Assembly (NCBI RefSeq): GCF_014635185.1
Contig: NZ_BMCM01000003.1
Location: 295,623-359,622, forward strand
Direction: 5' to 3'
Source of the DNA: Microbacterium murale
GTDB lineage: Bacteria > Actinomycetota > Actinomycetes > Actinomycetales > Microbacteriaceae
DNA length: 64,000 nt
Both the position numbers and the translations under genes were made by a program. Shown here piece after piece: positions 32,938-42,197 of the stretch (position 1 is its first letter; each line of letters starts with the position of its first letter). The notes beneath the pieces were generated by a model. That model did not search any database. It was given only the letters and a program-made list of their open reading frames with translations, and was not told the origin of the DNA.

Positions 32938-35295
32938 TCAACCTCCGACATACTGAGCGAGGTGCTCACCCGTCAGCGTCGACTTCGCGGCGACGAGATC
33001 CGCGGGCACGCCCTCGAACACCACGCGTCCACCGTCGTGACCGGCACCGGGGCCGATGTCGATGATCCAGTCGGCGTGGGCCATGACCGCCTGATGGTGC
33101 TCGATCACGATGACCGTCTTGCCGGCATCCACGAGGCGATCCAGCAGACCGAGGATCTTGTCGACGTCGGCGAGGTGCAGACCCGTGGTGGGTTCGTCGA
33201 GCACGTAGACATCGCCCTTGTCCCCCATCTGGATCGCCAGTTTCACACGTTGACGCTCGCCACCGGACAGTGTCGACAACGGTTGGCCCAGCGACAGATA
33301 TCCGAGACCGACGTCCTCGAGGCGTCCGAGGATCGTCACCACCGCTGGGATCTTCGCCTCGCCATCCGCGAAGAACTGACGCGCCTCTGTGACCGGCAGA
33401 TCCAGCACCTCAGTGATGTCCTTACCGGCGAGTTTGTAGTCGAGCACCGCCGCCTGGAAGCGCTTGCCTCCACAGTCTTCGCACGGCGTCTCGATCGTGT
33501 CCATGAACCCCAGCTGGGTGACGATGACACCTGAGCCCTTGCACGACGGGCACGCGCCCTCGGAGTTCGCGCTGAACAGCGCCGGCTTCACTCCATTGGC
33601 CTTCGCGAACGCCTTGCGGATCGGTTCGAGCATTCCGGTGTAGGTCGCAGGATTGCTGCGCCGAGAACCCTTGATCGCTCCCTGATCGATCACGACCACA
33701 CCGTCGCGCCCCGACACGGATCCATGGATCAGTGAGCTCTTGCCCGAACCCGCGACGCCGGTGATCACTGTCAGCACTCCGGTCGGGATGTCGACGTCGA
33801 CATCCTGCAGATTGTTCTCGTCGGCGCCGCGCACTTCGATCGCACCGTTCTTCGCGCGCACGGTCGACTTCAACGAAGCCCGATCGTCCAGGTGGGTGCC
33901 GGTGAGCGTACCGCTCGCGCGCAGTCCTTCGAGGGTGCCCTCGAAGCAGATCTCTCCCCCGGCCGAGCCTGCACCCGGCCCGAGATCCACGACACGGTCG
34001 GCGATCGCGATCGTCTCCGGCTTGTGCTCGACGACGAGCACCGTGTTGCCCTTGTCCCGCAGCTGCAGCAGCAGGGTGTTCATCCGCTGGATGTCATGCG
34101 GGTGCAGGCCGATCGTCGGCTCGTCGAACACGTACGTGACATCGGTGAGCGATGAACCGAGGTGGCGGAGCATCTTGATCCGCTGCGCCTCTCCCCCGGA
34201 CAGCGTGCCTGAGGGACGATCAAGGCTCAGATACCCGAGACCAAGAGTGACGAACGCCTCGAGGTTCGCGCTGAGCGCCTTCAGCAGTGGACCCGCCTCC
34301 GGCATGTCGAGGCCCCGCACCCACGCGGCGAGGTCAGTGACCTGCATGCGGCATGCATCCGCGATGCTGACTCCCTCGATCTTCGAAGACCGCGCACCCT
34401 CGGTGAGACGCGTGCCATCGCAATCCGGGCACGTGGCGAAGGTCGCGACGCGCTCGACGAACGCACGGATGTGCGGCTGAAGAGCATCGAGGTCCTTCGA
34501 GAGCATCGACTTGGTGATCTTCGGGATGAGCCCCTCATAGGTCATGTTGATGCCCGAGATCTTCACCTTCGTCACCTCGCCATAGAGGAAGAGGTGCCGC
34601 TGCTTCTCGGTGAAGTCCGCGATCGCCTTGTCAGCAGGATAGAAACCCGACTGCGAGAACCCCTTCACCATCCAGCCGTCCGCCGTGTATCCGGGGACCA
34701 TGATCGCTCCCTCGTCGAGCGACTTCGACTCGTCGACGATCTGTGCGAGGTCGAGGTCGGAGACCGCTCCCCTGCCCTCACACCTCGGACACATGCCACC
34801 CAGATAGATGGCGTCCTTCACGATCTTCTTCTCGCCGCCCGGACCGGTCATCACACCGCTGGCCTTCTGCGTGGGGATGTTGAACGAGAAAGCCGTCGGA
34901 CCGCCGATGTAGGGCTGTCCCAGCTTGCTGAACAGGATGCGCAGCATCGCGTTCGCATCGGTGACGGTGCCGACTGTCGACCGTGGGTTCGCCCCGAGCC
35001 GCTCCTGATCCACGATGATCGAGGTGGTGAGCCCCTCGAGCACATCGACGTCCGGCCGTGGAACCGACGGCATGAACCCCTGCACGAACGCGCTGTATGT
35101 CTCGTCGATCATGCGCCTCGACTCGGCGGCGATCGTGTCGAAGACCAGTGAGCTCTTGCCGGAACCGGACACCCCGGTGAACACGGTGAGTCGTCGCTTC
35201 GGGATGTCGACGCTGATCTCTTTGAGATTGTTCTCGCGTGCGCCCTGCACGCGGATCAGGTCGTGGGAGTCGGCGGTGTGCGAAACGTCGGCCAT
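32938..35295 (-). CDS. UvrA-like ABC ATPase (short UvrA/DrrC type)
   Basis: A 785-residue protein with two ABC ATPase halves arranged as in UvrA. The Walker A motifs are [13 protein letters not shown] and [13 protein letters not shown]. The signature sequences are [22 protein letters not shown] and [19 protein letters not shown]. Cysteine pairs of the zinc modules appear as MCPRCEGRG and ACPSCKGSG...CEDCGGKRF. It is much shorter than housekeeping UvrA (about 950 residues), so it belongs to the accessory group that includes the daunorubicin-resistance protein DrrC. A DNA-protective or drug-protective role is likely. It follows VOC and AraC genes in one operon. Confidence 0.9.
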   Translation of the reverse strand: MADVSHTADSHDLIRVQGARENNLKEISVDIPKRRLTVFTGVSGSGKSSLVFDTIAAESRRMIDETYSAFVQGFMPSVPRPDVDVLEGLTTSIIVDQERLGANPRSTVGTVTDANAMLRILFSKLGQPYIGGPTAFSFNIPTQKASGVMTGPGGEKKIVKDAIYLGGMCPRCEGRGAVSDLDLAQIVDESKSLDEGAIMVPGYTADGWMVKGFSQSGFYPADKAIADFTEKQRHLFLYGEVTKVKISGINMTYEGLIPKITKSMLSKDLDALQPHIRAFVERVATFATCPDCDGTRLTEGARSSKIEGVSIADACRMQVTDLAAWVRGLDMPEAGPLLKALSANLEAFVTLGLGYLSLDRPSGTLSGGEAQRIKMLRHLGSSLTDVTYVFDEPTIGLHPHDIQRMNTLLLQLRDKGNTVLVVEHKPETIAIADRVVDLGPGAGSAGGEICFEGTLEGLRASGTLTGTHLDDRASLKSTVRAKNGAIEVRGADENNLQDVDVDIPTGVLTVITGVAGSGKSSLIHGSVSGRDGVVVIDQGAIKGSRRSNPATYTGMLEPIRKAFAKANGVKPALFSANSEGACPSCKGSGVIVTQLGFMDTIETPCEDCGGKRFQAAVLDYKLAGKDITEVLDLPVTEARQFFADGEAKIPAVVTILGRLEDVGLGYLSLGQPLSTLSGGERQRVKLAIQMGDKGDVYVLDEPTTGLHLADVDKILGLLDRLVDAGKTVIVIEHHQAVMAHADWIIDIGPGAGHDGGRVVFEGVPADLVAAKSTLTGEHLAQYVGG

Positions 35296-35335
35296 CGTCT
35301 TCTTTCTGCGGGTGGTCAGTACTGTCGGTATGCGG

Positions 35336-35746
35336 TCAGGCGGCCTGGTTGATACGGAGCAGATTGCCGGCGGGGTCGCGTACGGCGCAGTCCCGCTCGC
35401 CGTACGGCTGATCCATCGGCTCCTGCACGATATCGGCGCCGCGCGAGACCAACTGGTCGAACAACGCGTCGAGGTCGTCGCTCGCGAGAGTGAGTGCCCC
35501 GTAACTGCCCTTTGCGATCAGCTCGAGGATCGTGCGCCGTTCGTCGTCGCTGATGCCAGGATCGGTCGCCGGTGGATGCAGCACGATGGATGTCTGCGGC
35601 TGTCCCACGGGACCGACCGTGAGCCATCGCATGCCGTCGTATCCGACATCTTTGCGCAGTTCGAAGCCGAGAGCGTCGCGGTAGAACCCGAGTGCCGCCT
35701 CGGCATCGGTGTGCGGGAGGAACGCATAGTGGATGGTGATGTTCAT
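35336..35746 (-). CDS. VOC (glyoxalase/bleomycin-resistance) family protein
   Basis: A 136-residue vicinal-oxygen-chelate protein with the paired beta-alpha-beta-beta-beta repeats: FLPHTDAEAALGFYRDALGFEL in the first half and GALTLASDDLDALFDQLVSRGADIVQEP in the second, ending RDCAVRDPAGNLLRINQ. Members bind or modify small molecules, including antibiotics. It lies between an AraC regulator (ATGA overlap) and a UvrA-like ATPase (40-bp gap). The three look like one inducible protection operon. Confidence 0.9.
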   Translation of the reverse strand: MNITIHYAFLPHTDAEAALGFYRDALGFELRKDVGYDGMRWLTVGPVGQPQTSIVLHPPATDPGISDDERRTILELIAKGSYGALTLASDDLDALFDQLVSRGADIVQEPMDQPYGERDCAVRDPAGNLLRINQAA

Positions 35747-36198
35747 GATGCCCAGGTTAGGTTGGCGTCGGTACGCGGCGCTTCTTGATTCCTGATCGGT
35801 CTCGTCACGTGCTTGATCTGGAAGTTCGGGATGCCGGAGACGTCAGCCGCACGCTCGCGATACACACTCGGCGGCACGCCCACGAGCTCGGTGAAACGTG
35901 TGCTGAAGGTGCCGAGCGAGGATGATCCGACCTCGAAGCACACCTCCGTGACGCTGAGATCGCCCCGTCGCAAGAGCGTCATCGCCCGTTCCACCCTCCG
36001 AGTCATCAGATAGGAATAAGGGGACTCGCCGTACGCTGCCTTGAACTGCCTGCTGAGATGGCCGGCAGACATGTGCACACCGCGCGCGAGGGCCTCGACG
36101 TCGAGGGGCTTCGCATATTCGCGATCGATGCGATCGCGGACATGACGCATGACGACCAACTCGCGGAGGTGTTCGTGATCGACGGTCTGTGTCAGCAC
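35743..36198 (-). CDS. AraC family transcriptional regulator
   Basis: A 151-residue AraC protein consisting almost only of the double helix-turn-helix DNA-binding domain. YAKPLDVEALARGVHMSAGHLSRQFKAAYGESPYSYLMTRRVERAMTLLRRGDLSVTEVCFEVGSSSLGTFSTRFTELVGVPPSVYR covers both HTH units. There is no ligand-binding domain, so it may sense through another protein or act constitutively. It is first in the operon with the VOC and UvrA-like genes and is divergent from the HdeD-like gene (94-bp gap). Confidence 0.92.
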   Translation of the reverse strand: MLTQTVDHEHLRELVVMRHVRDRIDREYAKPLDVEALARGVHMSAGHLSRQFKAAYGESPYSYLMTRRVERAMTLLRRGDLSVTEVCFEVGSSSLGTFSTRFTELVGVPPSVYRERAADVSGIPNFQIKHVTRPIRNQEAPRTDANLTWAS

Positions 36199-36292
36199 AT
36201 TTCGATACTCCCACGGACCGGCGACATTTCGAACGCCGTGCGCGCTACGCTGGGCGGATCCTCACAGGACCTTCTCAGAAAGGCTGTCCCCC

Positions 36293-36919
36293 ATGGTTGA
36301 TTCGCCGACCGAAGCGAAATCGCTGTTCAAAGCGATCCGCGTCACCCTCGCGATCTCCGGCGCGATCGCATTGATCGCCGGAATCGTTCTCCTCGTCTGG
36401 CCGCTGAAGACCGCCGTGCTCGTGACCGGGATCATCGCCGCGTACCTGATCCTCGCCGGACTCGTCTACATCGGGCTCGGCATCTTCTCAGGCACGAAGG
36501 GCGGATGGGCGAGAATCGGCCACGTCGTGCTCGGCCTGCTCTACGTCGCGGCGGGCGCCATCGCCTTCACGAATCTCAGCGCCGTCACGGTCTCGCTGGC
36601 CGTGATCACGGTGATCTTCATCGGTATCAGCTGGATCGTCGACGGCATCGTCTCACTCACTCTGCTGCACAAGGACGGCTCGCGCGTGTGGACGATCATC
36701 TACGCGATCCTCAGCATCGTGGCGGGCGTGATCGTGATCTTCTCGCCGCTGCTCGCCGCCGTCGCACTGTGGTGGATCCTCGGCATCACGCTCGTCGTTC
36801 TCGGCATCATCCAGATCGTCCGGGCCATCACGCTCGGACGCGACGAGGCGGCGGCCACGACGGTCTTCCCGCAGAACTCGACGTCGGCAGACACGCAGAA
36901 GCCGACTCCGGCCGAGTAG
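36293..36919 (+). CDS. HdeD/DUF308 family membrane protein
   Basis: A 208-residue membrane protein with six hydrophobic segments arranged as three two-helix repeats (IRVTLAISGAIALIAGIVLLVWP, AYLILAGLVYIGLGIFSG, VLGLLYVAAGAIAFTNL, FIGISWIVDGIVSLTL, IYAILSIVAGVIVIFSP, WILGITLVVLGIIQIVRA). This is the pattern of HdeD, which in enterics is linked to acid resistance; its role in actinobacteria is not known. The tail is hydrophilic. A strong hairpin follows. Confidence 0.88.
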   Translation: MVDSPTEAKSLFKAIRVTLAISGAIALIAGIVLLVWPLKTAVLVTGIIAAYLILAGLVYIGLGIFSGTKGGWARIGHVVLGLLYVAAGAIAFTNLSAVTVSLAVITVIFIGISWIVDGIVSLTLLHKDGSRVWTIIYAILSIVAGVIVIFSPLLAAVALWWILGITLVVLGIIQIVRAITLGRDEAAATTVFPQNSTSADTQKPTPAE

Positions 36920-36941
36920 ATACTCCGCCCGAGTCGATGCT

Positions 36942-36997
36942 GCAATGTCGAACGGCCCCATCCTGCTGAAAAGCGGGATGGGGCCGTTCGACATTGC
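36942..36997. terminator. bidirectional hairpin terminator
   Basis: Arms of 26 nt (36942-36967 and 36972-36997) pair with a single T-G wobble around a GAAA loop. It lies 22 bp after the HdeD stop and 5 bp before the end of the convergent SDR gene, so it serves both. There is no U tract; the length and stability of the stem make the call. Confidence 0.9.
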
Positions 36998-37002
36998 GGA
37001 TG

Positions 37003-37767
37003 CTATTTGGCGCCGAAGCCGCTCGTGTCGCCGACCAGACGGGTGTTGTCGTCTGGCACCGGCTCGACAGCAGCGAGTGCGACCTCGGCGGCGAACTCCG
37101 ACACGTTGTAGAGCTTGCCCGCCGAGCCACGGCGCTCGGCGATCGCACCCGGGTTGGCGCGCTCGAGCAGCGTCGCGGTGATGGTGCCCTCGATCATGTC
37201 GCCGGAGACGACCGTGAAGCCGACGCCCTTCGCCTCGAGCGTCGGGATCAGTTCCCGCAGGGCATCTTCCCCGGCCCGCTTCGAGCGTGCGACGGGCTCG
37301 TACTCGGGCATGGTCGGCGTGGTGCGGATGAAATGCGCCTGGTGGCTGGTCACGAACACGACCCGTGAACCCTCTCCGAACAGCGGCAGAGCGGCGCGCA
37401 GCACGCTCAACTGCGCGTCGCGGTTGAGCGTGAGCGCGTAATCCTCGGCCATTCCGGACTCCATGCCACCGGACGCGTTGAGCACGAGCACGTCGAGTCG
37501 GCCGTACTCCGTGCGAACCTGATCGAACATCTCGGCGACGGATGCCGGGTCCGTGAGGTCTGCGCCGACGACGAGAGCGCGGCCACCGAGCTCGCGCAAC
37601 TGTGCTGCGAGCTTCTCGGCGCGCGGCGCCTTGTTGCGGAAGTTGATCACGACATCCGCGCCGGCCTCGGCGAAGTAGCGGACGGTGTCCGCCCCGATCC
37701 CCCGCGACGAGCCGGTGACGAGTGCGACCTTTCCGGCGAGAGAACCTGCGGGCAGAACGTCGGACAC
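37003..37767 (-). CDS. short-chain dehydrogenase/reductase with altered catalytic site
   Basis: A 254-residue Rossmann-fold SDR. The cofactor motif is ALVTGSSRGIGADTVRYF near residue 16, with a basic position (NFRNKAPR) after the second strand that suggests NADP(H). LVLNASGG replaces the usual NNAG motif. In the place of the catalytic YxxxK the sequence is YEPVARSKRAGED. The lysine is present, but the residue four before it is valine rather than tyrosine. So it may be non-catalytic or use another tyrosine. Substrate unknown. Confidence 0.88.
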   Translation of the reverse strand: MSDVLPAGSLAGKVALVTGSSRGIGADTVRYFAEAGADVVINFRNKAPRAEKLAAQLRELGGRALVVGADLTDPASVAEMFDQVRTEYGRLDVLVLNASGGMESGMAEDYALTLNRDAQLSVLRAALPLFGEGSRVVFVTSHQAHFIRTTPTMPEYEPVARSKRAGEDALRELIPTLEAKGVGFTVVSGDMIEGTITATLLERANPGAIAERRGSAGKLYNVSEFAAEVALAAVEPVPDDNTRLVGDTSGFGAK

Positions 37768-37887
37768 GGTGACTCCTAGTGATACGGGGAATGCCGCGAA
37801 CGGCGCGGCTCCTTCACCTTACCAATGCGCTTTCCGCTCCCGATTCGCCTCACTGCCCCGTGGTAGGTTGACGGCAAAGGAGGGCCT

Positions 37888-38361
37888 ATGGACGACGCAT
37901 CCGTCTTCATCGAACTGGTCACAGAATGGGCGTGGATCGGCTGGCTCGTGCTGATCGCGGTGTTCCTCGTGATCGAGATGCTGACGCTCGATTTCACCTT
38001 CCTGATGCTCGCGCTCGGCAGCGCGGTGGGCCTCCTCACCGGATTGTTCGGGCTGCCGGTATGGGCCCAGCTCATCGTTGCAGCTGTCGCGGCCGCGCTG
38101 TTCATCCTCGTCATCCGTCCGCCGCTGCTCAGACGCCTTCACCGCAGTCAGGATCCGACGAAATCCAACGTCGACGCGCTCATCGGCTTGCGCGGAACGG
38201 CACTGGCCGACATCACGCGCGTCTCAGGACAGGTCAAGGTCAGCAATGGCGACACTTGGACTGCTCGCGCCGAGACCGCCGTCCCCATTCCTCAGGGAGC
38301 ACCGGTCGCGATCACCGCGATCAACGGCGCGACCGCCATCGTCCGTCCCGTCAACGACTAG
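37888..38361 (+). CDS. NfeD-like membrane protein
   Basis: A 157-residue NfeD-family protein. It has three hydrophobic segments (WAWIGWLVLIAVFLVIEML, FTFLMLALGSAVGLLTGLFG, WAQLIVAAVAAALFILVIRPPLL) followed by an OB-fold domain (NVDALIGLRGTALADI...GDTWTARAETAVPIPQGAPVAITAINGATAIVRP). NfeD proteins work with SPFH/stomatin partners in membrane quality control. The next gene, 8 bp on, encodes that partner. Confidence 0.92.
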   Translation: MDDASVFIELVTEWAWIGWLVLIAVFLVIEMLTLDFTFLMLALGSAVGLLTGLFGLPVWAQLIVAAVAAALFILVIRPPLLRRLHRSQDPTKSNVDALIGLRGTALADITRVSGQVKVSNGDTWTARAETAVPIPQGAPVAITAINGATAIVRPVND

Positions 38362-38369
38362 GAGAAACT

Positions 38370-39302
38370 GTGAACGACTCCTCGTTCATCCCCACCGCGA
38401 TCGGCTGGATCCTCGCGATCGCGGTGATCATCTTCGTGGTGGTCACCGTCGCGCGCTCTATCCGGATCATCCCGCAGGCCACCGCCGGCGTGGTCGAGCG
38501 CCTCGGTCGCTACCACAAGACCCTCATGCCGGGCCTCAACATCCTGGTCCCGTTCATCGATCGGCTGCGGCCGCTCATCGACATGCGCGAGCAGGTCGTG
38601 TCCTTCCCGCCGCAGCCGGTGATCACCGAGGACAACCTCGTGGTCTCGATCGACACGGTGGTGTACTTCCAGGTCACCGACGCCCGCGCCGCGACCTATG
38701 AGATCGCGAACTACCTCGGCGCCGTCGAACAGCTCACCACCACGACTCTGCGCAACGTGGTCGGCGGGCTCAACCTCGAAGAGGCGCTCACCAGCCGTGA
38801 CAACATCAACGGGCAGCTGCGCGTGGTGCTCGACGAGGCCACCGGCAAGTGGGGAATCCGCGTCGGACGCGTCGAGCTGAAGGCCATCGACCCGCCCCTG
38901 TCGATCCAGGACTCGATGGAGAAGCAGATGCGCGCCGAGCGCGACCGCCGCGCCGCGATCCTCACGGCGGAAGGCACCAAGCAATCCGCGATCCTCGAGG
39001 CCGAGGGTGCTCGTCAGGCCGAGATCCTTCGCGCCGAGGGCGACAAGCAGGCCGCAGTCCTGCGCGCACAGGGTGAGGCCGAGGCGATCCAGAACGTCTT
39101 CGCATCCATCCACCAGGGCGCGCCGGATGACAAGCTCCTCGCGTACCAGTACCTGCAGATGCTGCCGAAGATCGCAGACAGCGAGTCCAGCAAGCTCTGG
39201 ATCATCCCGAGCGAGCTCACCGAGGCGCTCAAGGGCATCGGCAGCGCGTTCACTCCGCGCCCCGGCACCGGTCAGCCGCCTGCGGGCACTCCCGGCGCGT
39301 GA
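38370..39302 (+). CDS. SPFH/Band 7 (stomatin/QmcA-like) protein
   Basis: A 310-residue slipin/paraslipin-type protein, starting at GTG 38370 after an AGGAGAAACT ribosome-binding site. One N-terminal membrane anchor (IGWILAIAVIIFVVVTVA) leads into the SPFH domain (RIIPQATAGVVERLGRYHKTLMPGLNILVPFIDRL... TTLRNVVGGLNLEEALTSRDNIN). A long coiled coil rich in A-E-G-x-[RK]-Q repeats follows (EGTKQSAILEAEGARQAEI), then a Gly/Pro-rich tail. It oligomerises at the membrane with NfeD. It overlaps the GDPD gene by 4 bp (GTGA). Confidence 0.93.
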   Translation: MNDSSFIPTAIGWILAIAVIIFVVVTVARSIRIIPQATAGVVERLGRYHKTLMPGLNILVPFIDRLRPLIDMREQVVSFPPQPVITEDNLVVSIDTVVYFQVTDARAATYEIANYLGAVEQLTTTTLRNVVGGLNLEEALTSRDNINGQLRVVLDEATGKWGIRVGRVELKAIDPPLSIQDSMEKQMRAERDRRAAILTAEGTKQSAILEAEGARQAEILRAEGDKQAAVLRAQGEAEAIQNVFASIHQGAPDDKLLAYQYLQMLPKIADSESSKLWIIPSELTEALKGIGSAFTPRPGTGQPPAGTPGA

Positions 39303-40078
39303 CGCACCCGTACTTCCTCAAGGCACGGCACCCCCGAGTCCTCGCCCATCGTGGTCTACCGACCACGACCGGCGCGGACTCGCCGTCGCACGCCGTCTGG
39401 GAGAACACCGCCGCGGCGTTCGCCGCCGCACACGCCGCGGGTGCGGAGTACATCGAGACCGACTGCCGCGTCACGGCCGACGGTGACGTCGTGCTGTTCC
39501 ACGACGAGACGTTGACAAGGCTGCTGTCGGACGATCGGCCCGTCGAGCAGGTGCGCACCGCCGAACTCGCGGAGCTGCTCGCGCCGCACGGCGGACTGCT
39601 CACGGTCGGCGAGATGCTCGAGATGTTCCCCGAGACACGCTTCAACATCGATGTGAAGACGGATGCCGCCACAACTCCCCTGGGCGCGATCATCGCGCCG
39701 CACGCCCATCGGGTGCTTCTGACGAGCTTTTCGGACGTCCGCCGCCGGCGTGCGGTCGATGCTGTCCTGGCCGCGGGAGCAGAGATGCTCCCTGCGACGT
39801 CGGCGGGCAGAGCGAGCATGATGCGGGTGAAGCTGCTGAGTGCGCTGCGCCTCCCCTGTGCGCACGCATTGCGCGGCATCGACGCGCTTCAGGTCCCCGA
39901 GCGATACGGCCCGGTTCGGGTGCTGACACCGTCGCTCGTGCGCGCGGCGCACCGCCACGGAGTCGAAGTGCACGTGTGGACCGTGAACGACACCGAGGTC
40001 ATGCGCCGGCTTATCGGTCAGGGCGTGGACGCGGTCGTCACGGACCGTGCCGACCTGGCGTTGCGCGCGCTTTCCTGA
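39299..40078 (+). CDS. glycerophosphodiester phosphodiesterase
   Basis: A 259-residue GDPD-family TIM-barrel enzyme that cleaves glycerophosphodiesters to glycerol 3-phosphate and an alcohol. The catalytic and metal-binding residues are in VLAHRGLPTT near residue 14, WENTAAAFAAAHAAGAEYIETDCRVTADGDVVLFHDETLTRL near 36-78, and a C-terminal VWTVNDTEVMRRLIGQGVDAVVTDRADLA. No signal peptide, so cytoplasmic. It is coupled to the SPFH gene, a link to membrane-lipid turnover. Confidence 0.93.
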   Translation: MTHPYFLKARHPRVLAHRGLPTTTGADSPSHAVWENTAAAFAAAHAAGAEYIETDCRVTADGDVVLFHDETLTRLLSDDRPVEQVRTAELAELLAPHGGLLTVGEMLEMFPETRFNIDVKTDAATTPLGAIIAPHAHRVLLTSFSDVRRRRAVDAVLAAGAEMLPATSAGRASMMRVKLLSALRLPCAHALRGIDALQVPERYGPVRVLTPSLVRAAHRHGVEVHVWTVNDTEVMRRLIGQGVDAVVTDRADLALRALS

Positions 40079-40173
40079 TGAGTGTGCACGACCGCTCCTG
40101 ACCAGGGCTCACGACCTCTCCGGGCGCATGTGCACGGGGGGCTGGGATTCGGCTGTGAATCGCACCGGGAAGA

Positions 40174-40192
40174 CGCCTGCGTTGAGCAGGCG
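40174..40192 (+). terminator. possible weak terminator hairpin before rbpA
   Basis: CGCCTGC-GTTGA-GCAGGCG forms a 7-bp GC stem about 95 bp after the GDPD stop. No U tract follows. It could end the nfeD-SPFH-GDPD transcript or lie in the rbpA leader; a TATACC -10-like box stands just after it at 40208. Confidence 0.4.
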
Positions 40193-40237
40193 CACAGGCT
40201 GGAGCGCTATACCTGACAGCGACGAGAGGACCACAAA

Positions 40238-40621
40238 ATGGCAGATCGCAGCCTGCGCGGCATCCGACTCGGCGCCCAGAGCCTACAGAGCGAAGAGGGC
40301 GTCGTTTTCATGGAACGCCGCGAAACCACGTACAAGTGCGACACGTGTGACCACGTGACCACGCTGATGTTCTCGGCCGACGCCGAGCCGCCCCAGACCT
40401 GGGAATGCCGCGCCTGCGGCGCCGAGGCCGTGCTTCGGATCGATGGCCAGACCATCACCCCTGACGCCACCGACGAGAAGGTCGCCCGCACCCACTGGGA
40501 CATGCTGCTCGAGCGCCGGTCGCGCGCCGAACTGGAAGAGCTCCTCGAGGAGCGCCTCGCATTCATCCGCGCCCGCCGTGGCGCAGGTGAAGACCCGACC
40601 CGCGAGAAGATCGGCGCCTAG
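40238..40621 (+). CDS. rbpA: RNA polymerase-binding protein RbpA
   Basis: A 127-residue RbpA, an actinobacterial factor that binds RNA polymerase and the principal sigma factor and stabilises the open promoter complex. The N-terminal tail MADRSLRGIRLGAQSLQSEEG is nearly invariant in the family. The core zinc-binding domain has YKCDTCDHVT and WECRACGAEA, and the C-terminal sigma-interacting helices are DMLLERRSRAELEELLEERL. A GAGAGGA ribosome-binding site precedes the ATG. The stop codon shares a CTAG with the convergent lnt stop. Confidence 0.97.
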   Translation: MADRSLRGIRLGAQSLQSEEGVVFMERRETTYKCDTCDHVTTLMFSADAEPPQTWECRACGAEAVLRIDGQTITPDATDEKVARTHWDMLLERRSRAELEELLEERLAFIRARRGAGEDPTREKIGA

Positions 40622-42195
40622 GGCCGACGACGGGCGCGCCACCACCCGAAGAGGAGCGCGCCCAGTCCGCCCCACAGCAGCAGCTGCTGCACCCAGGGGC
40701 CCAGGACGACACCAGCCGTGAGGCCGGTGCGCAACTCGACATCCTCGAGCAGCGCACCGGCCTCATCTGCGTCCAGAGACGCCGTCGTCGTCCCGTCGGG
40801 ACCGATCATCTGGCTGCGCCCGACCGTCGAGATGTTGACGACGCTGCGCCCCGTCTCTATCGCGCGCATGCGCGCGAAGGCGAGTTGCTGCAGGTTCTCG
40901 TCCGTGCCGCGGAAGTCTGCGTTGTTCGTCTGGAACACCAGTACCTGGGCCGCACCGTGGATGCCTTCGCTGATGACCTCGTCGTAGATCACGTCGAAGC
41001 AGATCGCGAGCCCCACCGGTGTGCCGTCGACTTCGACGAGTGGCGGGTTCGTGCCGTGCGTGTACTCGCGCCCGATCAGGCCGATCAGGTCGGGCACGAT
41101 CGCGTTGTAGAAGTCCCGGTCGGGCACATACTCGCCGAACGGCACGGGGAAGCGCTTGTCATGTGTCTGCTCGGCGGTCCCGTCCTGGGTCCACAGCATC
41201 GATGTGTTGAAGTACTCGTCGCCTCTACCGGTCGCCGCGTTCGCCAACAGCGGCGCGTCGACGCGGTTGGCGATCAGCGTCATCCGACGCGCCAGCCCGG
41301 CATCCTGGAACGGGTCGTAGTCCAATCCGCCCTCCGGCCACACCAGCAGATCCATCTCCTCGCCGAAGAGCGGTTCGGTGGCCGCGGTCTGCGCCTGGAT
41401 CACCGAGTACGGTTCCCGCTCATCGAAGTACCCGGTGGGCCCGTTGCCCTGCACCGCTCCGATGCGCATGGTGCCCGCTGCGGTCGTCGGGAACGCCGGG
41501 GTGACGACCAGCACGAGCACGAGAGCCGCCGGCACGACGAGCGCGACCGGGCGACGCCAGAGACGCAGGCGCACGGATTCCACCAGCATCGCCACCGCGA
41601 ACACGATCAGGAAGCTCAGACCGCTGACGCCGACCCACGATGACAGCGTTGCCAGGGGGCTCTGCGACTGCGTCATCCCGAGACGCGCCCATGGGAAGCC
41701 CGTATACGGCCAGGAGCCCAGCAGGAGCTCCCGGCCCACCCACAGCGCTCCGATCACCGCAGGAAGCCCTACGAGGCGCCCTGCGAGCCCTGGGAAGGCG
41801 CGTGGAAGCCACCGGTAGGCCAGCGCGATCGGGATCACTGCGACGGCGGTGATGGCCGCCTCCAGCAGCGCGAGCGCCGCCCACGGGACGACCCCCAGAT
41901 ATCGCGACGTCCACGACACCAGGAGGAAGAAGAACACGGCGCCGTAGATCAGTCCGACCAGCAGTGCTCCCCCGGCCCGGCGGCCGATGAGTGTGAGCAG
42001 CAGCAGGGCGACCGCGACGAAGGCCAGCGGCCAGACGCTCGCCCCCGGATACGCGAGGTTCATGAGGAACCCCGACGCCGCCGCCACAAGTGCCGCGAGC
42101 CACAGCGGCAGCAGCGGGCGCGGCAGGACGGGGCGGGGCCGCAGGGGGCGGGGCCGACCCGTGCGGCCGGCGGCGAGCGATGGCATCCGTTGCAT
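40618..42195 (-). CDS. lnt: apolipoprotein N-acyltransferase
   Basis: A 525-residue Lnt. It transfers the third acyl chain to the N-terminal cysteine of lipoproteins. After a Pro/Arg-rich head, about seven membrane segments are followed by the nitrilase domain. The triad is visible: E in VWPEGGLDYD, K in THDKRFPVPFGEYVP, C in LAICFDVIYDE. A last membrane helix (GVVLGPWVQQLLLWGGL) ends the protein. I chose ATG 42195, 2 bp after the helicase stop; a longer in-frame opening lies in the helicase gene. Last gene of the pafBC-tat-helY series. Its stop is nested with the rbpA stop. Confidence 0.93.
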   Translation of the reverse strand: MQRMPSLAAGRTGRPRPLRPRPVLPRPLLPLWLAALVAAASGFLMNLAYPGASVWPLAFVAVALLLLTLIGRRAGGALLVGLIYGAVFFFLLVSWTSRYLGVVPWAALALLEAAITAVAVIPIALAYRWLPRAFPGLAGRLVGLPAVIGALWVGRELLLGSWPYTGFPWARLGMTQSQSPLATLSSWVGVSGLSFLIVFAVAMLVESVRLRLWRRPVALVVPAALVLVLVVTPAFPTTAAGTMRIGAVQGNGPTGYFDEREPYSVIQAQTAATEPLFGEEMDLLVWPEGGLDYDPFQDAGLARRMTLIANRVDAPLLANAATGRGDEYFNTSMLWTQDGTAEQTHDKRFPVPFGEYVPDRDFYNAIVPDLIGLIGREYTHGTNPPLVEVDGTPVGLAICFDVIYDEVISEGIHGAAQVLVFQTNNADFRGTDENLQQLAFARMRAIETGRSVVNISTVGRSQMIGPDGTTTASLDADEAGALLEDVELRTGLTAGVVLGPWVQQLLLWGGLGALLFGWWRARRRP

Positions 42196-42197
42196 TC

